From Sphingomonas sp. (GTDB lineage: Bacteria; Pseudomonadota; Alphaproteobacteria; Sphingomonadales; Sphingomonadaceae), in assembly GCF_017745215.1 (NCBI RefSeq), contig NZ_JAGHZV010000016.1, positions 19,991-83,990 of the forward strand: a DNA stretch of 64,000 nt, written 5' to 3'. This document shows positions 51,606-61,054 of the stretch, piece after piece. The notes below the pieces were generated by a model, which searched no databases, was not told the DNA's origin, and worked only from the letters and a program-made list of their open reading frames with translations. Made by a program: the position numbers and the translations under genes. Positions within the stretch are counted from its first letter, which is position 1, and the number at the start of each line of letters is the position of its first letter.

Positions 51606-52672
51606 CGCAGCTTGAGCGTCGCCAGTCCCGCGAGCGCCAGCACGAACGCGATGATCCAGAAGCGGATCACCACGGTCGGCTCGGACCAGCCCAGCTGCTC
51701 GAAATGATGGTGGATCGGCGCCATGCGGAACACGCGCTTGCCGGTGCGCTTGAAGAAGAAGACCTGGATGATGACGCTGAGCGCCTCCATCACGAACAGC
51801 CCGCCGATGATGCCGAGCACCAGCTCATGGTGCGCGACCACCGCGATCGTCCCCAGCGCGCCGCCCAGCGCCAAGCTGCCGGTATCGCCCATGAACACCG
51901 CCGCCGGCGGCGCGTTGAACCAGAGGAAGGCCAGCCCCGCCCCCACCATCGCCCCGCAGAAGATCGCGAGGTCGCCCGCACCCGGCACGTGCGGGATGCC
52001 GAGATAGGTGGCGAACACCTTGTTGCCGGCCAGGTAGACGATCAGCATGAACGCAAGGCTGGCGATGATCACCGGCATCGTCGCCAGCCCGTCGAGCCCG
52101 TCGGTGAGGTTCACGGCGTTGCCGAACGCCACGATCGTGAAGGCCGCGAAGACGATGTAGAAATAGCCGAGGTCCGGATGGATCCAGCTGAAGAAGGGCA
52201 CATAGAGGTGCGTGCCGTTCTGCGCGATCACGATCCAGCTCGCGATCCCCGCCACCGCGAACTCGCCCGCCAGCCGCACCCGGCCCGAGACGCCCGCGGT
52301 CTTCTGCTTCCGCACCTTGTCGTAATCGTCGAGGAAGCCGATCATCCCGAAGCCGAAGGTGACGAACATGCACGCCCAGACATAGGGGTTGCTGAGGTCC
52401 ATCCACAGCAGCAGCGAGAGCATCAGGCTGGTCAGGATCATCAGCCCGCCCATCGTCGGCGTGCCGCGCTTGGCGAGGTGGCTCTGCGGCCCGTCGTCGC
52501 GGATCGGCTGCCCCTTGCCCTGGCGCACGCGCAGCCAGCCGATGAACTTCGGCCCGATCAAGAGGCCGATGAACAGCGCCGTCGCCACCGCCCCGCCGGT
52601 GCGGAAGGAGAGATAGCGGAACAGATTGAAGATGCCGGGAAAGCCCAGCCAATCGGCAATCAGGTAGAGCAT
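51602..52672 (-). CDS. mraY: Phospho-N-acetylmuramoyl-pentapeptide transferase
   Basis: 356 residues, about ten membrane helices. [31 protein letters not shown] (Asp-Asp), [16 protein letters not shown] and [19 protein letters not shown] are the conserved cytoplasmic loops; [14 protein letters not shown] near the end has the triple His. Makes lipid I. Start overlaps the murF stop by 13 bases. Confidence 0.98.
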   Translation of the reverse strand: MLYLIADWLGFPGIFNLFRYLSFRTGGAVATALFIGLLIGPKFIGWLRVRQGKGQPIRDDGPQSHLAKRGTPTMGGLMILTSLMLSLLLWMDLSNPYVWACMFVTFGFGMIGFLDDYDKVRKQKTAGVSGRVRLAGEFAVAGIASWIVIAQNGTHLYVPFFSWIHPDLGYFYIVFAAFTIVAFGNAVNLTDGLDGLATMPVIIASLAFMLIVYLAGNKVFATYLGIPHVPGAGDLAIFCGAMVGAGLAFLWFNAPPAAVFMGDTGSLALGGALGTIAVVAHHELVLGIIGGLFVMEALSVIIQVFFFKRTGKRVFRMAPIHHHFEQLGWSEPTVVIRFWIIAFVLALAGLATLKLR

Positions 52673-54039
52673 GGTTGCCTTTCCGCCAGCGCTGCGACCA
52701 CGCTCGACAGCCGCACGCCATTCGACCCCTTGATGAGAACCACGTCGCCAGGCGCCAGCAAATCCTCCAGCCGGTCGCGCGCCGCCGCGGCATCGGGCAC
52801 ATGGACGAAATCGACATGGCCCTCAAGCGCGTTTGCGAGGCTGGCCATCGCTTCGCCGACCAGGATGGCCTGCTGGACGCCCGCCGCCTCGATCGGACCC
52901 GAAAGCTCGGCGTGATAGGCGTCCGAATGCTCGCCCAGCTCGCGCATCTCGCCGAGCACGGCGATCCGCCGCCCGCGCTCATGGCCGAGCACTTCGAGCG
53001 TCGCGCGCATCGAGGCCGGGTTGGCGTTGTAGCTCTCGTCGATCACCAGCGCTTCGCCGTCCCCGACCGGGACGGTGAGCCGCGCGCCGCGCCCGCCGAT
53101 CCCGCCGAGCTCGGCAAGCGCAAGCCCCGCGAGCTCGAGGTCGGCGCCCACCGCGTCGACCGCGGCGAGCACGCCCATCGAATTGGCGACCCAATGCATC
53201 CCCGGCTGCGAGATGGTGAAGCTCAGCTCGCGCTGCCCCATCCGCGCGGTGACGAAGGTGCCGCCGCTCCGGATCCGCATCGTCTCGATCGCGCGGACGT
53301 CGGCGCCCTCGTTGAGCCCGAAGGTGACGATGTGCGCGGCGAAGGGCTTGGCCGCGGCGACCAGCCGGTCGCGGTGCGGGCTGTCGAAGGGGATCACCGC
53401 AGTGCCGCCGGGCTGGAGCCCCTGGAAGATTTCGCCCTTGGCGTCGGCGATTGCGCTCTCGTCCTTGAAGAAGGCGGTGTGCGCCGGCGCAATGGTGGTG
53501 ACCATCGCCACATGAGGCCGCACCAGCCGCGTCAGCGCCGCCAGTTCGCCGGCGTGGTTCATCCCCATCTCGAACACGCCATAACGGGCGTCACGCGGCA
53601 TGCGCGCGAGGCTCAGCGGCACGCCGGTGTGGTTGTTGTAGCTCTTGACCGAGCGATGCGCGCAGCCAGGGTCGTTGCGGTCGAGCGCGGCGAACAGCGC
53701 TTCCTTGGTGCCGGTCTTGCCGACCGAGCCGGTGACGCCGATCACCTTGCCGCCCATCCGCCTGCGAGCGGCGCTCCCCAGCGCTTCGAGCGCGGCCATC
53801 GTGTCCTCGACGCTGACATGGGGATGCGACGTCTCCTCCGAGACCACCGCCCCAGCCGCGCCGTTCGCGAACGCCTGGCCGAGGAAGCGATGCCCGTCCG
53901 AGCTTTCGCCCTTCATCGCGAGGAACAGGTCGCCGGCCCCCACTTCGCGCGAATCGAAGGTCACGCCCGAGGCTTCGAACGCAGCCGATGCCGTGCCGCC
54001 GGTCGCCTGCGCAATCTCGTCGGACGTCCACAGCCTCAC
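52660..54039 (-). CDS. murF: UDP-N-acetylmuramoyl-tripeptide-D-alanyl-D-alanine ligase
   Basis: 459 residues if translation starts at GTG 54039, which overlaps the murE stop (GTGA) as elsewhere in this cluster; ATG 54048 adds 3 residues. [20 protein letters not shown] is the MurF N-terminal motif, the ATP loop is [20 protein letters not shown], and [16 protein letters not shown] and [20 protein letters not shown] are further family marks. Adds D-Ala-D-Ala to the stem peptide. Confidence 0.97.
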   Translation of the reverse strand: MRLWTSDEIAQATGGTASAAFEASGVTFDSREVGAGDLFLAMKGESSDGHRFLGQAFANGAAGAVVSEETSHPHVSVEDTMAALEALGSAARRRMGGKVIGVTGSVGKTGTKEALFAALDRNDPGCAHRSVKSYNNHTGVPLSLARMPRDARYGVFEMGMNHAGELAALTRLVRPHVAMVTTIAPAHTAFFKDESAIADAKGEIFQGLQPGGTAVIPFDSPHRDRLVAAAKPFAAHIVTFGLNEGADVRAIETMRIRSGGTFVTARMGQRELSFTISQPGMHWVANSMGVLAAVDAVGADLELAGLALAELGGIGGRGARLTVPVGDGEALVIDESYNANPASMRATLEVLGHERGRRIAVLGEMRELGEHSDAYHAELSGPIEAAGVQQAILVGEAMASLANALEGHVDFVHVPDAAAARDRLEDLLAPGDVVLIKGSNGVRLSSVVAALAERQPCST

Positions 54040-55451
54040 GCCACGCACTCCCTCGCCACGCTCACATCGTCGAACGGCAGGACGAGATCGCCGACGATCT
54101 GCCCCTGCTCATGCCCCTTGCCCGCGAGCAGCACGATGTCCTCGGGCTCGGCCAAGTCGATCGCCGCGGAGAAAGCCTCGCGCCGATCACCGATCTCGAC
54201 CGCGTTGGGCGCACCCTTCAGGATCGCGGCGCGGATCGCCGCGGGGTCCTCGGTGCGCGGATTGTCGTCGGTGACGATCACCACGTCGGCGCCCTGCGCC
54301 GCGACCTGCCCCATCGGTTCGCGCTTGCCGGGGTCGCGGTCGCCACCCGCGCCGAGCACGAGGATCAGCCGGCCGTGGGTGTGCGGCTTGAGCGCGGCGA
54401 TCGCCGCCTCGATCGCATCGGGCGTGTGCGCATAGTCGACATAGACCGGCGCGCCATTGGGCTTGATCACCGCGCGCTCGAGGCGTCCCCGCACCGGCTG
54501 GAGCCGCGCGAGATTGGCGATCGTCTGCGCGACGTCGCCGCCGGTCGCGATCACCAGCCCCGCCGCGACCAGCGCATTGGCGGCCTGATAGGCGCCAATC
54601 AGCGGCAGGTTGACCTTGTGCGCCTTCCCCTCGGCTTCGATCGTGAGCATCTGCCCGAGCAGGGTCGGCTCGCGCGCGACCAGTCGCAGCGCATCGCCAT
54701 GCTCGCCGACCAGCAGGATGCGATTGCCGCGCTGCCGCGCCAGATCCTCGACGCGCTCGGAATTGGGATCGTCGGCCCAGATCACCGCCGCGCCATCCGC
54801 GTCGAGCACTTCGGAGAAGAGGCGCAGCTTGGCAGTGAAATAGGTCGCCATGTCGCCGTGATAGTCGAGATGGTCGCGGCTGAGGTTGGTGAATGCCGCC
54901 GCGCGCACCGCCAGTCCCTCGGTGCGATATTGCGAGAGGCCGTGGCTCGACGCCTCGAAGGCGACATGCGTCACGCCCTCGCGCGCCAGCCCCGCGGCGT
55001 TGGAGAGGAAGGTCACCACGTCGGGCGTGGTCAGCCCCGTGGTCACACGATCGTCGGCCGTCGTCACGCCGAGCGTGCCGATCGACGCGGCGTGGAACCC
55101 CGCCATCCGCCACAATTGGCGCGTCATCTCGACGGTCGAGGTCTTGCCGTTGGTCCCCGTCACCGCCACCGCGACTTCGGGAAACGGTGCGAAGAACTGT
55201 GCCGCCGCCCGGGCGAAGCGCTCGCGCGGATTGCTGTCGGCGATATGCACCGCCCCCTCGACCACCGCCTCGGGCCGCGCCACCACCGCGATCGCGCCCG
55301 CCTGCACCGCCGCCGGGATGAAGTCCTCGCCGTTGACGCGCAGCCCCTGGAAGGCGCCGAACACCGTACCGGGCGCCACCTTGCGGTGATCGATCGCGAA
55401 GCCGGTGACCACCGCCGCCTCGTCGCCGCCCGTGATCGCGCCAAGCTTCAT
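54036..55451 (-). CDS. murE: UDP-MurNAc-Ala-Glu:diaminopimelate ligase
   Basis: 471 residues. ATP loop VAVTGTNGKTSTVEMTRQLW, EASSHGLSQYRTEGLAVRAA, NLSRDHLDYHGDM and the C-terminal TDDNPRTEDPAAIRAAIL with DNPR, the motif that selects meso-diaminopimelate. Overlaps the ftsI stop by 4 bases. Confidence 0.98.
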   Translation of the reverse strand: MKLGAITGGDEAAVVTGFAIDHRKVAPGTVFGAFQGLRVNGEDFIPAAVQAGAIAVVARPEAVVEGAVHIADSNPRERFARAAAQFFAPFPEVAVAVTGTNGKTSTVEMTRQLWRMAGFHAASIGTLGVTTADDRVTTGLTTPDVVTFLSNAAGLAREGVTHVAFEASSHGLSQYRTEGLAVRAAAFTNLSRDHLDYHGDMATYFTAKLRLFSEVLDADGAAVIWADDPNSERVEDLARQRGNRILLVGEHGDALRLVAREPTLLGQMLTIEAEGKAHKVNLPLIGAYQAANALVAAGLVIATGGDVAQTIANLARLQPVRGRLERAVIKPNGAPVYVDYAHTPDAIEAAIAALKPHTHGRLILVLGAGGDRDPGKREPMGQVAAQGADVVIVTDDNPRTEDPAAIRAAILKGAPNAVEIGDRREAFSAAIDLAEPEDIVLLAGKGHEQGQIVGDLVLPFDDVSVARECVA

Positions 55452-57160
55452 TCGGACCCCGCCTTGAGCGGATCGGCGACGCCCTGCACCAGCGGCAGCA
55501 CGTCGCGCAGGTCGATCTCGCGGCTGGCGTCGGGGATCACCCCCAGGATCGCGCCGGTGCGCGTCACCACGCGGCTGACGACCGGAGCCGCGGTCCAGGC
55601 CGCGGTGGTGAGTCCGTGAGTCTCGGCATTGCCGATGGGAGAATCGAGCATGGCAAGCACCACATAGCGCGGTGCGTCGATCGGGAAAGCCGCCGCGAAG
55701 GTCGAAACATTACTCTTGCGATTGTAACCACCGCCCTGCGCCACTTCCGCGGTCCCCGTCTTGCCGCCGACGCGGAAGCCGGGCGCCTCGCCCTTCTTGC
55801 CGGTGCCGTAGAGCACGATGAGGCGCAGCATCTGGCGCATCCGCGCGCTCGTCGCCGGGCTGAACACCTGCTCGCCCCGGGGCGCCTTGCCCGGTGCGAT
55901 CCTCATCAGCGTCGCCGGGCGCCAGATCCCGCCGTTGACCAGCGCGGCATAAGCGGTCGCGAGGTGCAGCGGCGTCACCGCGATGCCGTGCCCATAGGCC
56001 GTCGTCATCACCGTCGTCCGCGCCCAATAGCCCGGCCACAAGGGCCGCGCGGCATAGGGCAGCTCGATCGCCGGGCGCTTGTCGAAATGGAGCTTGCGGA
56101 ACATCGCCTGCTGGCGCGCCGCCCCCACTTCGTCCGCCAGCCGCGCCGTCGCGATGTTCGACGAGAAGATCAGCGTCTCGGGGATGTTGAGCCAGCGGTT
56201 CTGCGCGTCGCTGCGGTCGTCGTGGATGGTGAAGCGTCCGACCTGGAGCGGCTTGGTCGCGTCCAGCCGGTGCGCCATCGAGGTCACCACGCCGGTATCG
56301 ATCGCATTGGCGACCGAGATCGGCTTGAAGGTCGATCCCAGCTCGTAGACGCTCTGCGTCATGTTGTTGCGCGGCACCGGGCCCGCGATCGCGTTGGGAT
56401 TGAAGCTGGGCAGCGAGACCAGCGCCATGATCTCGCCGGTGTCGACGTCGAGGATCACCCCCGCCGCGCCCTTGGCCTGGAGGCTGGTCATCGCGTTCGA
56501 GAGTTCGCTCTCCAGCGCCGCCTGGACGCGCACGTCGATCGAGAGCGGCACCGGCGTGTCGCGCCCCGCTGCGCTCAAGAGCTGCTCGTTGAGCACGCCT
56601 TCCATCCCCGCCGCGCCCCGGCCCTTGTCGTCGAGGAAGCCGAGCACCTGCCCCGCCAGCGTGCCCTGCGGATAGAAACGGTCGGGCTCGCGCATCAGCT
56701 CGATGCCCGGCTCGCCCAGCGCATTGGCGGCGCGGACCACGTCGGCCGGCGCGCGGCGCTTGAGCCAGGCGAAGCGCGCGCTCGAATTGAGCAGCGCATA
56801 ATATTGGCCTTCGCTGCGCCCCGGGAACAGCTTCGCGAGCTTGCCCGCCAGCTCGGCCTTGTTGCCGATCACCTGGTTGGGGTGGATCGCGATCGACCAG
56901 CCGTCGACCGTGCGCGCGAGGGGCTTGCCATTGCGGTCGACGATGTCGCCGCGCGCCGGACGCAACCCCGCGGCGGGATCGGCCGGCGGCGCGGGCGCCG
57001 CGGACAGCGCCAGCACCCCCAGCTTGATCACGATCGCCAGCATCCCCGCGCCGAACAGCGCGGCGAGCATCACCAGCCGTACATGGGCGATCGCGACGAG
57101 CGATTGCCGGGGCCCGCCCGGTCGGCGCGCATGCGCCGGCGGTGCGACGACGATGCTCAA
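55448..57160 (-). CDS. ftsI: Septal transpeptidase FtsI (PBP3)
   Basis: 570 residues. One membrane helix near 33-55 after a short cytoplasmic part, then the class B dimerisation domain (RGDIVDRNGKPLART) and the transpeptidase domain. Active-site motifs: STFK (ELGSTFKPISVANAID), SSN (LIFSSNIATARLAD) and KTGT (GGKTGTAEVAQ). It crosslinks septal peptidoglycan as FtsW partner. The ATG overlaps the ftsL stop. Confidence 0.97.
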   Translation of the reverse strand: MSIVVAPPAHARRPGGPRQSLVAIAHVRLVMLAALFGAGMLAIVIKLGVLALSAAPAPPADPAAGLRPARGDIVDRNGKPLARTVDGWSIAIHPNQVIGNKAELAGKLAKLFPGRSEGQYYALLNSSARFAWLKRRAPADVVRAANALGEPGIELMREPDRFYPQGTLAGQVLGFLDDKGRGAAGMEGVLNEQLLSAAGRDTPVPLSIDVRVQAALESELSNAMTSLQAKGAAGVILDVDTGEIMALVSLPSFNPNAIAGPVPRNNMTQSVYELGSTFKPISVANAIDTGVVTSMAHRLDATKPLQVGRFTIHDDRSDAQNRWLNIPETLIFSSNIATARLADEVGAARQQAMFRKLHFDKRPAIELPYAARPLWPGYWARTTVMTTAYGHGIAVTPLHLATAYAALVNGGIWRPATLMRIAPGKAPRGEQVFSPATSARMRQMLRLIVLYGTGKKGEAPGFRVGGKTGTAEVAQGGGYNRKSNVSTFAAAFPIDAPRYVVLAMLDSPIGNAETHGLTTAAWTAAPVVSRVVTRTGAILGVIPDASREIDLRDVLPLVQGVADPLKAGSE

Positions 57161-57705
57161 CGCAGGGCCGAAAGCTCGGCTTCGCCCCGCTTCTTCAACT
57201 CCTCGAAGGTCTTGTCGTCGAGCATCGCGACAGCCTGGCGCACCTTCGGCTTGAGCTCGCCCTGCTGGGCGGTCCCGCGCGGCGTCTTCGACTCGACGTC
57301 ATCGCGCGACACCGACGCGGTCTGCACGGCCGGCGCCGCGACGATGCCGCCCGGCACCACCAGCTTGGCGGTCTGCTGCGGCGCGGCGCCCGGCTGCGTC
57401 GTCGCCGGTGCGGCGTCGAGGCTGGCGAGCGCCTGCTCGTCGGGGAGATACTGGCTCGCGGTCGGCGCGTTCAGGCCGAGCACCTTGCCGTTCCACTCGC
57501 CTAGCTGGAGCATGTTGGCGCGCGCGTCGAACTGCGTCTCCAGGTCGCGGATGTCCTTGTGCGCCTTGGCGATGCCGGCGTCGAGCGCCGCCAGCCGCGC
57601 GCGTTCGCCCGCGCCCTGCGACGTGGCCATATAGCTGCCGAGCGCCACCGCAACGGCACACCCGAACCAGCCCAGTCCCCTGAAGCCGTAGATTGCCACT
57701 GTCAT
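57157..57705 (-). CDS. ftsL: FtsL-like cell division protein
   Basis: 182 residues from ATG 57705, which overlaps the rsmH stop (ATGA); ATG 57723 would add 6. A membrane helix near 10-27 is followed by a coiled-coil-prone stretch ([20 protein letters not shown]) and a long tail to 182 residues. Sequence conservation of FtsL is weak; the call rests on topology and on its fixed place between rsmH and ftsI. It would join FtsQ and activate FtsWI. Confidence 0.85.
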   Translation of the reverse strand: MTVAIYGFRGLGWFGCAVAVALGSYMATSQGAGERARLAALDAGIAKAHKDIRDLETQFDARANMLQLGEWNGKVLGLNAPTASQYLPDEQALASLDAAPATTQPGAAPQQTAKLVVPGGIVAAPAVQTASVSRDDVESKTPRGTAQQGELKPKVRQAVAMLDDKTFEELKKRGEAELSALR

Positions 57706-58646
57706 GCTCCTTCGCTTGGCCACGGCGCTGCATCTGTGCGCCTGGCAACCCGAAGCGTCGCTGAACGCGCGCGCGGGTTTCTGTTAATCTCGTCGTCGCT
57801 GGGGCGGACCGCCTTCGCCGGCGTCTCGAAGCTCGGCGCGGCGCGCGCCGCCGTCTGCGGACGATGCCGGGAGCCCGCGGGCTCGCTGCCCGAGCGCTCG
57901 CGCAGGAACCGCTTCACGACGCGGTCTTCGAGACTGTGAAACGTCACCACTGCCAAACGCCCACCTGGCTTGAGAACACGCTCGGCAGCAGCCAGCCCTT
58001 CGGCCAGCTCGTCGAGCTCTCGATTGACGTGGATACGGACCGCCTGGAACGTCCGCGTCGCCGGATCCTTCTTATCGTACGGCTTAAATCCTAACGCCTT
58101 CCTAACCACGTTTGCCAGTTCGGAAGTCCGCGTAAGGGGGCGCGCGGAAACGATCGCGCGGGCGACGCGGCGGGCGCGCGGCTCCTCGCCATAGCGGTGC
58201 AGCACGTCGGCGATCTCGGCCTCGTCGGCTTCGTTCAGCCAGTCGGCCGCGCTCATCCCCTCGCCCGACATCCGCATGTCGAGCGGGCCGTCGCCCTGGA
58301 AGCTGAACCCGCGCTCGGCCTGGTCGAGCTGCATGCTCGACACGCCGATGTCCATCGTCACGCCGTCGACCGGCACGAAGCCGCGCCGCTCGAGCTCGGC
58401 CTCCATCGCGCTGAACGGCGCCTCGATCAGCGTGAGCCGTCCGGCGGACTCGGCCACGAGGGTTTGGCCGCCCTCGATCGCGCGGGGGTCGCGATCGAAG
58501 GCGGCCACCTCGGCACCCCGCTCGAGGATCCGTGCCGTATAGCCGCCCGCGCCGAAGGTCGCGTCGACGTGGCGCTCGCCCGCCCGGACGTCGAGCGCGG
58601 CGTCGACTTCGTCGATCAGCACGGGGATGTGGGGCGCCTCGCTCAC
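57702..58646 (-). CDS. rsmH: 16S rRNA m4C1402 methyltransferase RsmH
   Basis: 314 residues from GTG 58646 (overlaps the mraZ stop, GTGA). [40 protein letters not shown] (SAM loop), [24 protein letters not shown] and [20 protein letters not shown] are all present. Methylates C1402 in the ribosomal P site. The long ORF upstream to 58985 is a frame shadow of mraZ. Confidence 0.97.
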   Translation of the reverse strand: MSEAPHIPVLIDEVDAALDVRAGERHVDATFGAGGYTARILERGAEVAAFDRDPRAIEGGQTLVAESAGRLTLIEAPFSAMEAELERRGFVPVDGVTMDIGVSSMQLDQAERGFSFQGDGPLDMRMSGEGMSAADWLNEADEAEIADVLHRYGEEPRARRVARAIVSARPLTRTSELANVVRKALGFKPYDKKDPATRTFQAVRIHVNRELDELAEGLAAAERVLKPGGRLAVVTFHSLEDRVVKRFLRERSGSEPAGSRHRPQTAARAAPSFETPAKAVRPSDDEINRNPRARSATLRVARRTDAAPWPSEGA

Positions 58647-59131
58647 AGCGCGACTCCCTTCTGCTGGCAGAGGAATTCGCAGATCTCGCGGATGTCCTCG
58701 AACTCGGGGCCGGTCGTCGCCATCAGCACTTCGGGCGACCAGATCTCGAAGCTGTCGCCGGTGCCGCAGAAGAAGGCCCAGCGCCCGATCTTCGCCTTGG
58801 CGCGGAAGAAGGGCGAAAGGATGAAGCGGCCGCTGCCGTCGAACTGCGAACGCTCGACGGCGCCGAAGGCGCGACGCTTCGCACCCGCGGCGCCGTCCGA
58901 GCCCGCATCGAACATCGACTGGGAGGGATCGTCGATGCGGTCGTATTTCTGCTGCGACCAGCCCTGGTCGTGCGCGGTCAGGCAATTGGCATGCGGATGC
59001 TTGCCGACGACGACGGTCTTGAGGTCCGAGTTGCGCTCGATGGCGGCGCGCAGGTCAGCCGGGATCGCGACGCGGCCCTTGTCCTCGTCGACCGCCTGAA
59101 GCGCAAAGCCTTCGTACAGCTCCCTGGCCAC
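58643..59131 (-). CDS. mraZ: Transcriptional regulator MraZ
   Basis: 162 residues, GTG start at 59131 with GGGG about 10 bases upstream. It has the two AbrB-like repeats of MraZ, each with a DxxxR core: [20 protein letters not shown] and [20 protein letters not shown]. MraZ forms a ring and represses its own dcw operon. Three tandem GGG(A/C) boxes with 10-base period lie 140 bp upstream and are the likely operator. It is the first gene of the cluster. Confidence 0.95.
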   Translation of the reverse strand: MARELYEGFALQAVDEDKGRVAIPADLRAAIERNSDLKTVVVGKHPHANCLTAHDQGWSQQKYDRIDDPSQSMFDAGSDGAAGAKRRAFGAVERSQFDGSGRFILSPFFRAKAKIGRWAFFCGTGDSFEIWSPEVLMATTGPEFEDIREICEFLCQQKGVAL

Positions 59132-59271
59132 CCTGACACACCCCGAACGTCAGGCACGCCGCTCCACGCTCCGAGAAGCGGCCCCTTTCGCCGCCACCCG
59201 GTCCCTCTGCGCTTCGCAATGAAAGCGGACGTACCCCGTATTTAGTCCGTCTTCCGTACGCCGAAGCGAAC

Positions 59272-59296
59272 GGGGATTCAATGGGCGAAACGGGGA
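59272..59296 (+). promoter_or_regulatory. Putative MraZ operator: three boxes with 10-base period
   Basis: GGGGA-N5-TGGGC-N5-GGGGA. MraZ of E. coli binds three direct TGGGN repeats separated by 5 bases. Number, spacing and position upstream of mraZ match; the first and third boxes have G for the leading T. As written, the boxes read on the strand opposite to mraZ. Confidence 0.6.
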
Positions 59297-59328
59297 TTAG
59301 CTGCCACTTTTCGCCATTTCTTGGCTTT

Positions 59329-59363
59329 GTTCTTTTATTGTTCTCGCAATTCTTCATTTGTTC
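59329..59363 (+). promoter_or_regulatory. Tandem LexA-type (SOS) boxes upstream of the dcw cluster
   Basis: GTTC-TTTTATT-GTTC (59329-59343) is an exact alphaproteobacterial LexA box (GTTC-N7-GTTC) with the usual AT-rich spacer. ATTC-TTCATTT-GTTC (59349-59363) is a second copy with one mismatch, exactly 20 bases on. They lie 200-230 bp upstream of mraZ in a 518-bp gene-free stretch. The nearest gene reading away from them is mraZ. Confidence 0.65.
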
Positions 59364-59545
59364 TCGGATTGCGGGCGGTTCCGGACTATCTTCGACGGCG
59401 GTTTTTTATATCGGTCCCGGAACGGGGTGGCGCTCGCGGCGCGGGGCGCGGCGGCTGGTCGCGCGGTTCGGGGCGAATCTACGCCTGCACCGACTCGCAG
59501 TCAAAGCGCAAAGCCGCAGAAATCCGCGAGTCGCCTCCCCCCAAC

Positions 59546-59626
59546 CGTCATCCCGGCGAAAGCCGGGACCCAGGGTTACAGAGGAATCGTTCACGGCCCG
59601 GGGTCCCGGCTTTCGCCTGGATGACG
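59546..59626. repeat. Intergenic double-hairpin repeat, copy 10 (reverse orientation)
   Basis: Arms as in the copy at 1135; right arm slightly diverged (TTTCGCCTGGATGACG). Inverted centre. With the regulatory boxes to its left it fills most of the 518-bp gap between mraZ and the small membrane-protein gene; the rest (59364-59545) shows no convincing gene. Confidence 0.93.
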
Positions 59627-59649
59627 GTTGAGGGAATGAGAACGCGAGC

Positions 59650-59946
59650 CTAGCGCTTGGACCCATCCGCCCCATTGGGCGTCTCGGGCGTCCCGGCGCT
59701 AGGCGCGACGCCCAGTTCGGCGAGCGGCTCCTCGCGGGTCTTGGCGACCATCACATTGCCGTCGGTGATGTTGGCGACCACCGCCGCGTTCGACGCGCCG
59801 ATCGCCTCGACAGGGTCATCGCGGTTGGCCGAAGTGAGCACCACGCTTCCCAGCCCGATCATGACGAGCACGAGCGCCAAGCCGGTGATCCCGACTCGCA
59901 CCCGCTGCATCGCTTGGGCGGTTTCCTCTGGCGAACCCGGCTTCAT
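59650..59946 (-). CDS. Small single-span membrane protein of unknown function
   Basis: 98 residues beginning MKPGSPEETAQAMQRVRVGI. One membrane helix (about 17-40, ITGLALVLVMIGLGSVVLTS) is followed by a periplasmic tail with no cysteines (AVVANITDGNVMVAKTREEP; ending TPNGADGSKR). It lies 59 bases after the cysteine synthase gene on the same strand. No family recognised; the composition (N-terminal cytoplasmic segment, one helix, short tail) suggests an envelope accessory protein. Confidence 0.65.
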   Translation of the reverse strand: MKPGSPEETAQAMQRVRVGITGLALVLVMIGLGSVVLTSANRDDPVEAIGASNAAVVANITDGNVMVAKTREEPLAELGVAPSAGTPETPNGADGSKR

Positions 59947-60005
59947 CTGTGGCTTAAATGTAACGCTTCGCCGCAAACTTGTCGAGCCCGGGCGATTCCG
60001 CTTGC

Positions 60006-60998
60006 TCAGTTGCGCGCGAGCCATTCCGGGACGGGAAGCCCCTTCGACTCCAGCCACTCGGCATTGTAAAGCGTTGAGAGATAACGAAACCCCGTGTCGC
60101 ACAGGATCGTCGCGATCCGCTTGCCCGGGCCCAGCTCGCGCGCCAGCTGCACCGCGCCGGCGACGTTGATCCCCGAGGAGAGCCCGAGGCACAGCCCCTC
60201 CTCCGCGAGCAGCCGGCGGACCCATTCGAGCCCTTCCTCGTCCGAGATGCGATACTGCGTGTCGACCGGCGCACCTTCGAGGTTGGCGGTGATCCGCCCC
60301 TGGCCGATCCCCTCGGCGACCGAGCTGCCCTCGGCCTTGAGCTCGCCATGCGCATAGTAGTTGTACAGCGCCGCGCCATAGGGATCGCTGAGCGCGATCG
60401 TCACGCCCTCGTCCTTGGCCTTGAGCCCCAGCCCCACGCCCGCGAGCGTGCCGCCGGTGCCGACCGCGCAGGTGAAGCCGTCGACGCGGCCCTCCATCTG
60501 CGTCCAGATCTCCTCGGCCGTGCCGGCGATGTGCGCCTTGCGGTTGGCGATGTTGTCGAACTGGTTGGCCCAGATCGCATTCGCCGTCTCCTCGGCGATG
60601 CGGCGCGAGGTGTGGACGAAATGGCCGGGGTTCGAATAGGCGGCGGCCGGCACCAGCACGAGCTCGGCGCCGAGCGCGCGCAGCGTGTCCATCTTCTCGC
60701 GGCTCTGCGTCTCGGGCATGACGATGATCGTCTTGTAGCCCTTGGCGTTGGCGACCAGCGCCAACCCGATCCCGGTATTGCCCGCCGTCCCCTCGACGAT
60801 CGTGCCCCCGGGCTGGATCAGCCCCTTCTCCTCGGCATCGTTGACGATGAACAGCGCCGCCCGATCCTTCACCGAGGCGCCGGGATTGGCGAATTCGCAC
60901 TTGCCGTAGATGTCGCAGCCGGTCGCCTCGCTCGGGCCCTTGAGGCGGACGAGCGGCGTGTTGCCGATGAGCGCGAGCGTGTCCTGAGTCACATGCAT
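60006..60998 (-). CDS. cysK: Cysteine synthase A (O-acetylserine sulfhydrylase)
   Basis: 330 residues of PLP fold type II. LIGNTPLVRLKGPSEATGCD, ANPGASVKDRAAL with the Schiff-base Lys, EGTAGNTGIGLALVA (substrate loop) and VGTGGTLAGVGLGLKAK (phosphate loop) are all present. It makes cysteine from O-acetylserine and sulfide in the cytoplasm. A cystathionine beta-synthase-like relative is possible since the families are close, but length and lack of a CBS domain fit CysK. The start at 60998 is the MHVTQDTL opening. Confidence 0.92.
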   Translation of the reverse strand: MHVTQDTLALIGNTPLVRLKGPSEATGCDIYGKCEFANPGASVKDRAALFIVNDAEEKGLIQPGGTIVEGTAGNTGIGLALVANAKGYKTIIVMPETQSREKMDTLRALGAELVLVPAAAYSNPGHFVHTSRRIAEETANAIWANQFDNIANRKAHIAGTAEEIWTQMEGRVDGFTCAVGTGGTLAGVGLGLKAKDEGVTIALSDPYGAALYNYYAHGELKAEGSSVAEGIGQGRITANLEGAPVDTQYRISDEEGLEWVRRLLAEEGLCLGLSSGINVAGAVQLARELGPGKRIATILCDTGFRYLSTLYNAEWLESKGLPVPEWLARN

Positions 60999-61054
60999 GG
61001 CCGCCAGATAGGCGCTTGCCCCCGCCTGCCGCAAGCAAGCCCGGCTATCCCCAA

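Noticed and set aside
59055-59400. Search for a small SOS-induced division inhibitor (SidA-like) next to the LexA boxes
   Set aside because: No hydrophobic peptide with a ribosome site found on either strand. The 100-residue minus ORF (59055-59357) overlaps mraZ and starts within the boxes.
1135-59626. Regularly recurring palindromic repeats considered as a CRISPR array
   Set aside because: Copies are kilobases apart with genes between, vary in the centre and are not separated by spacers.
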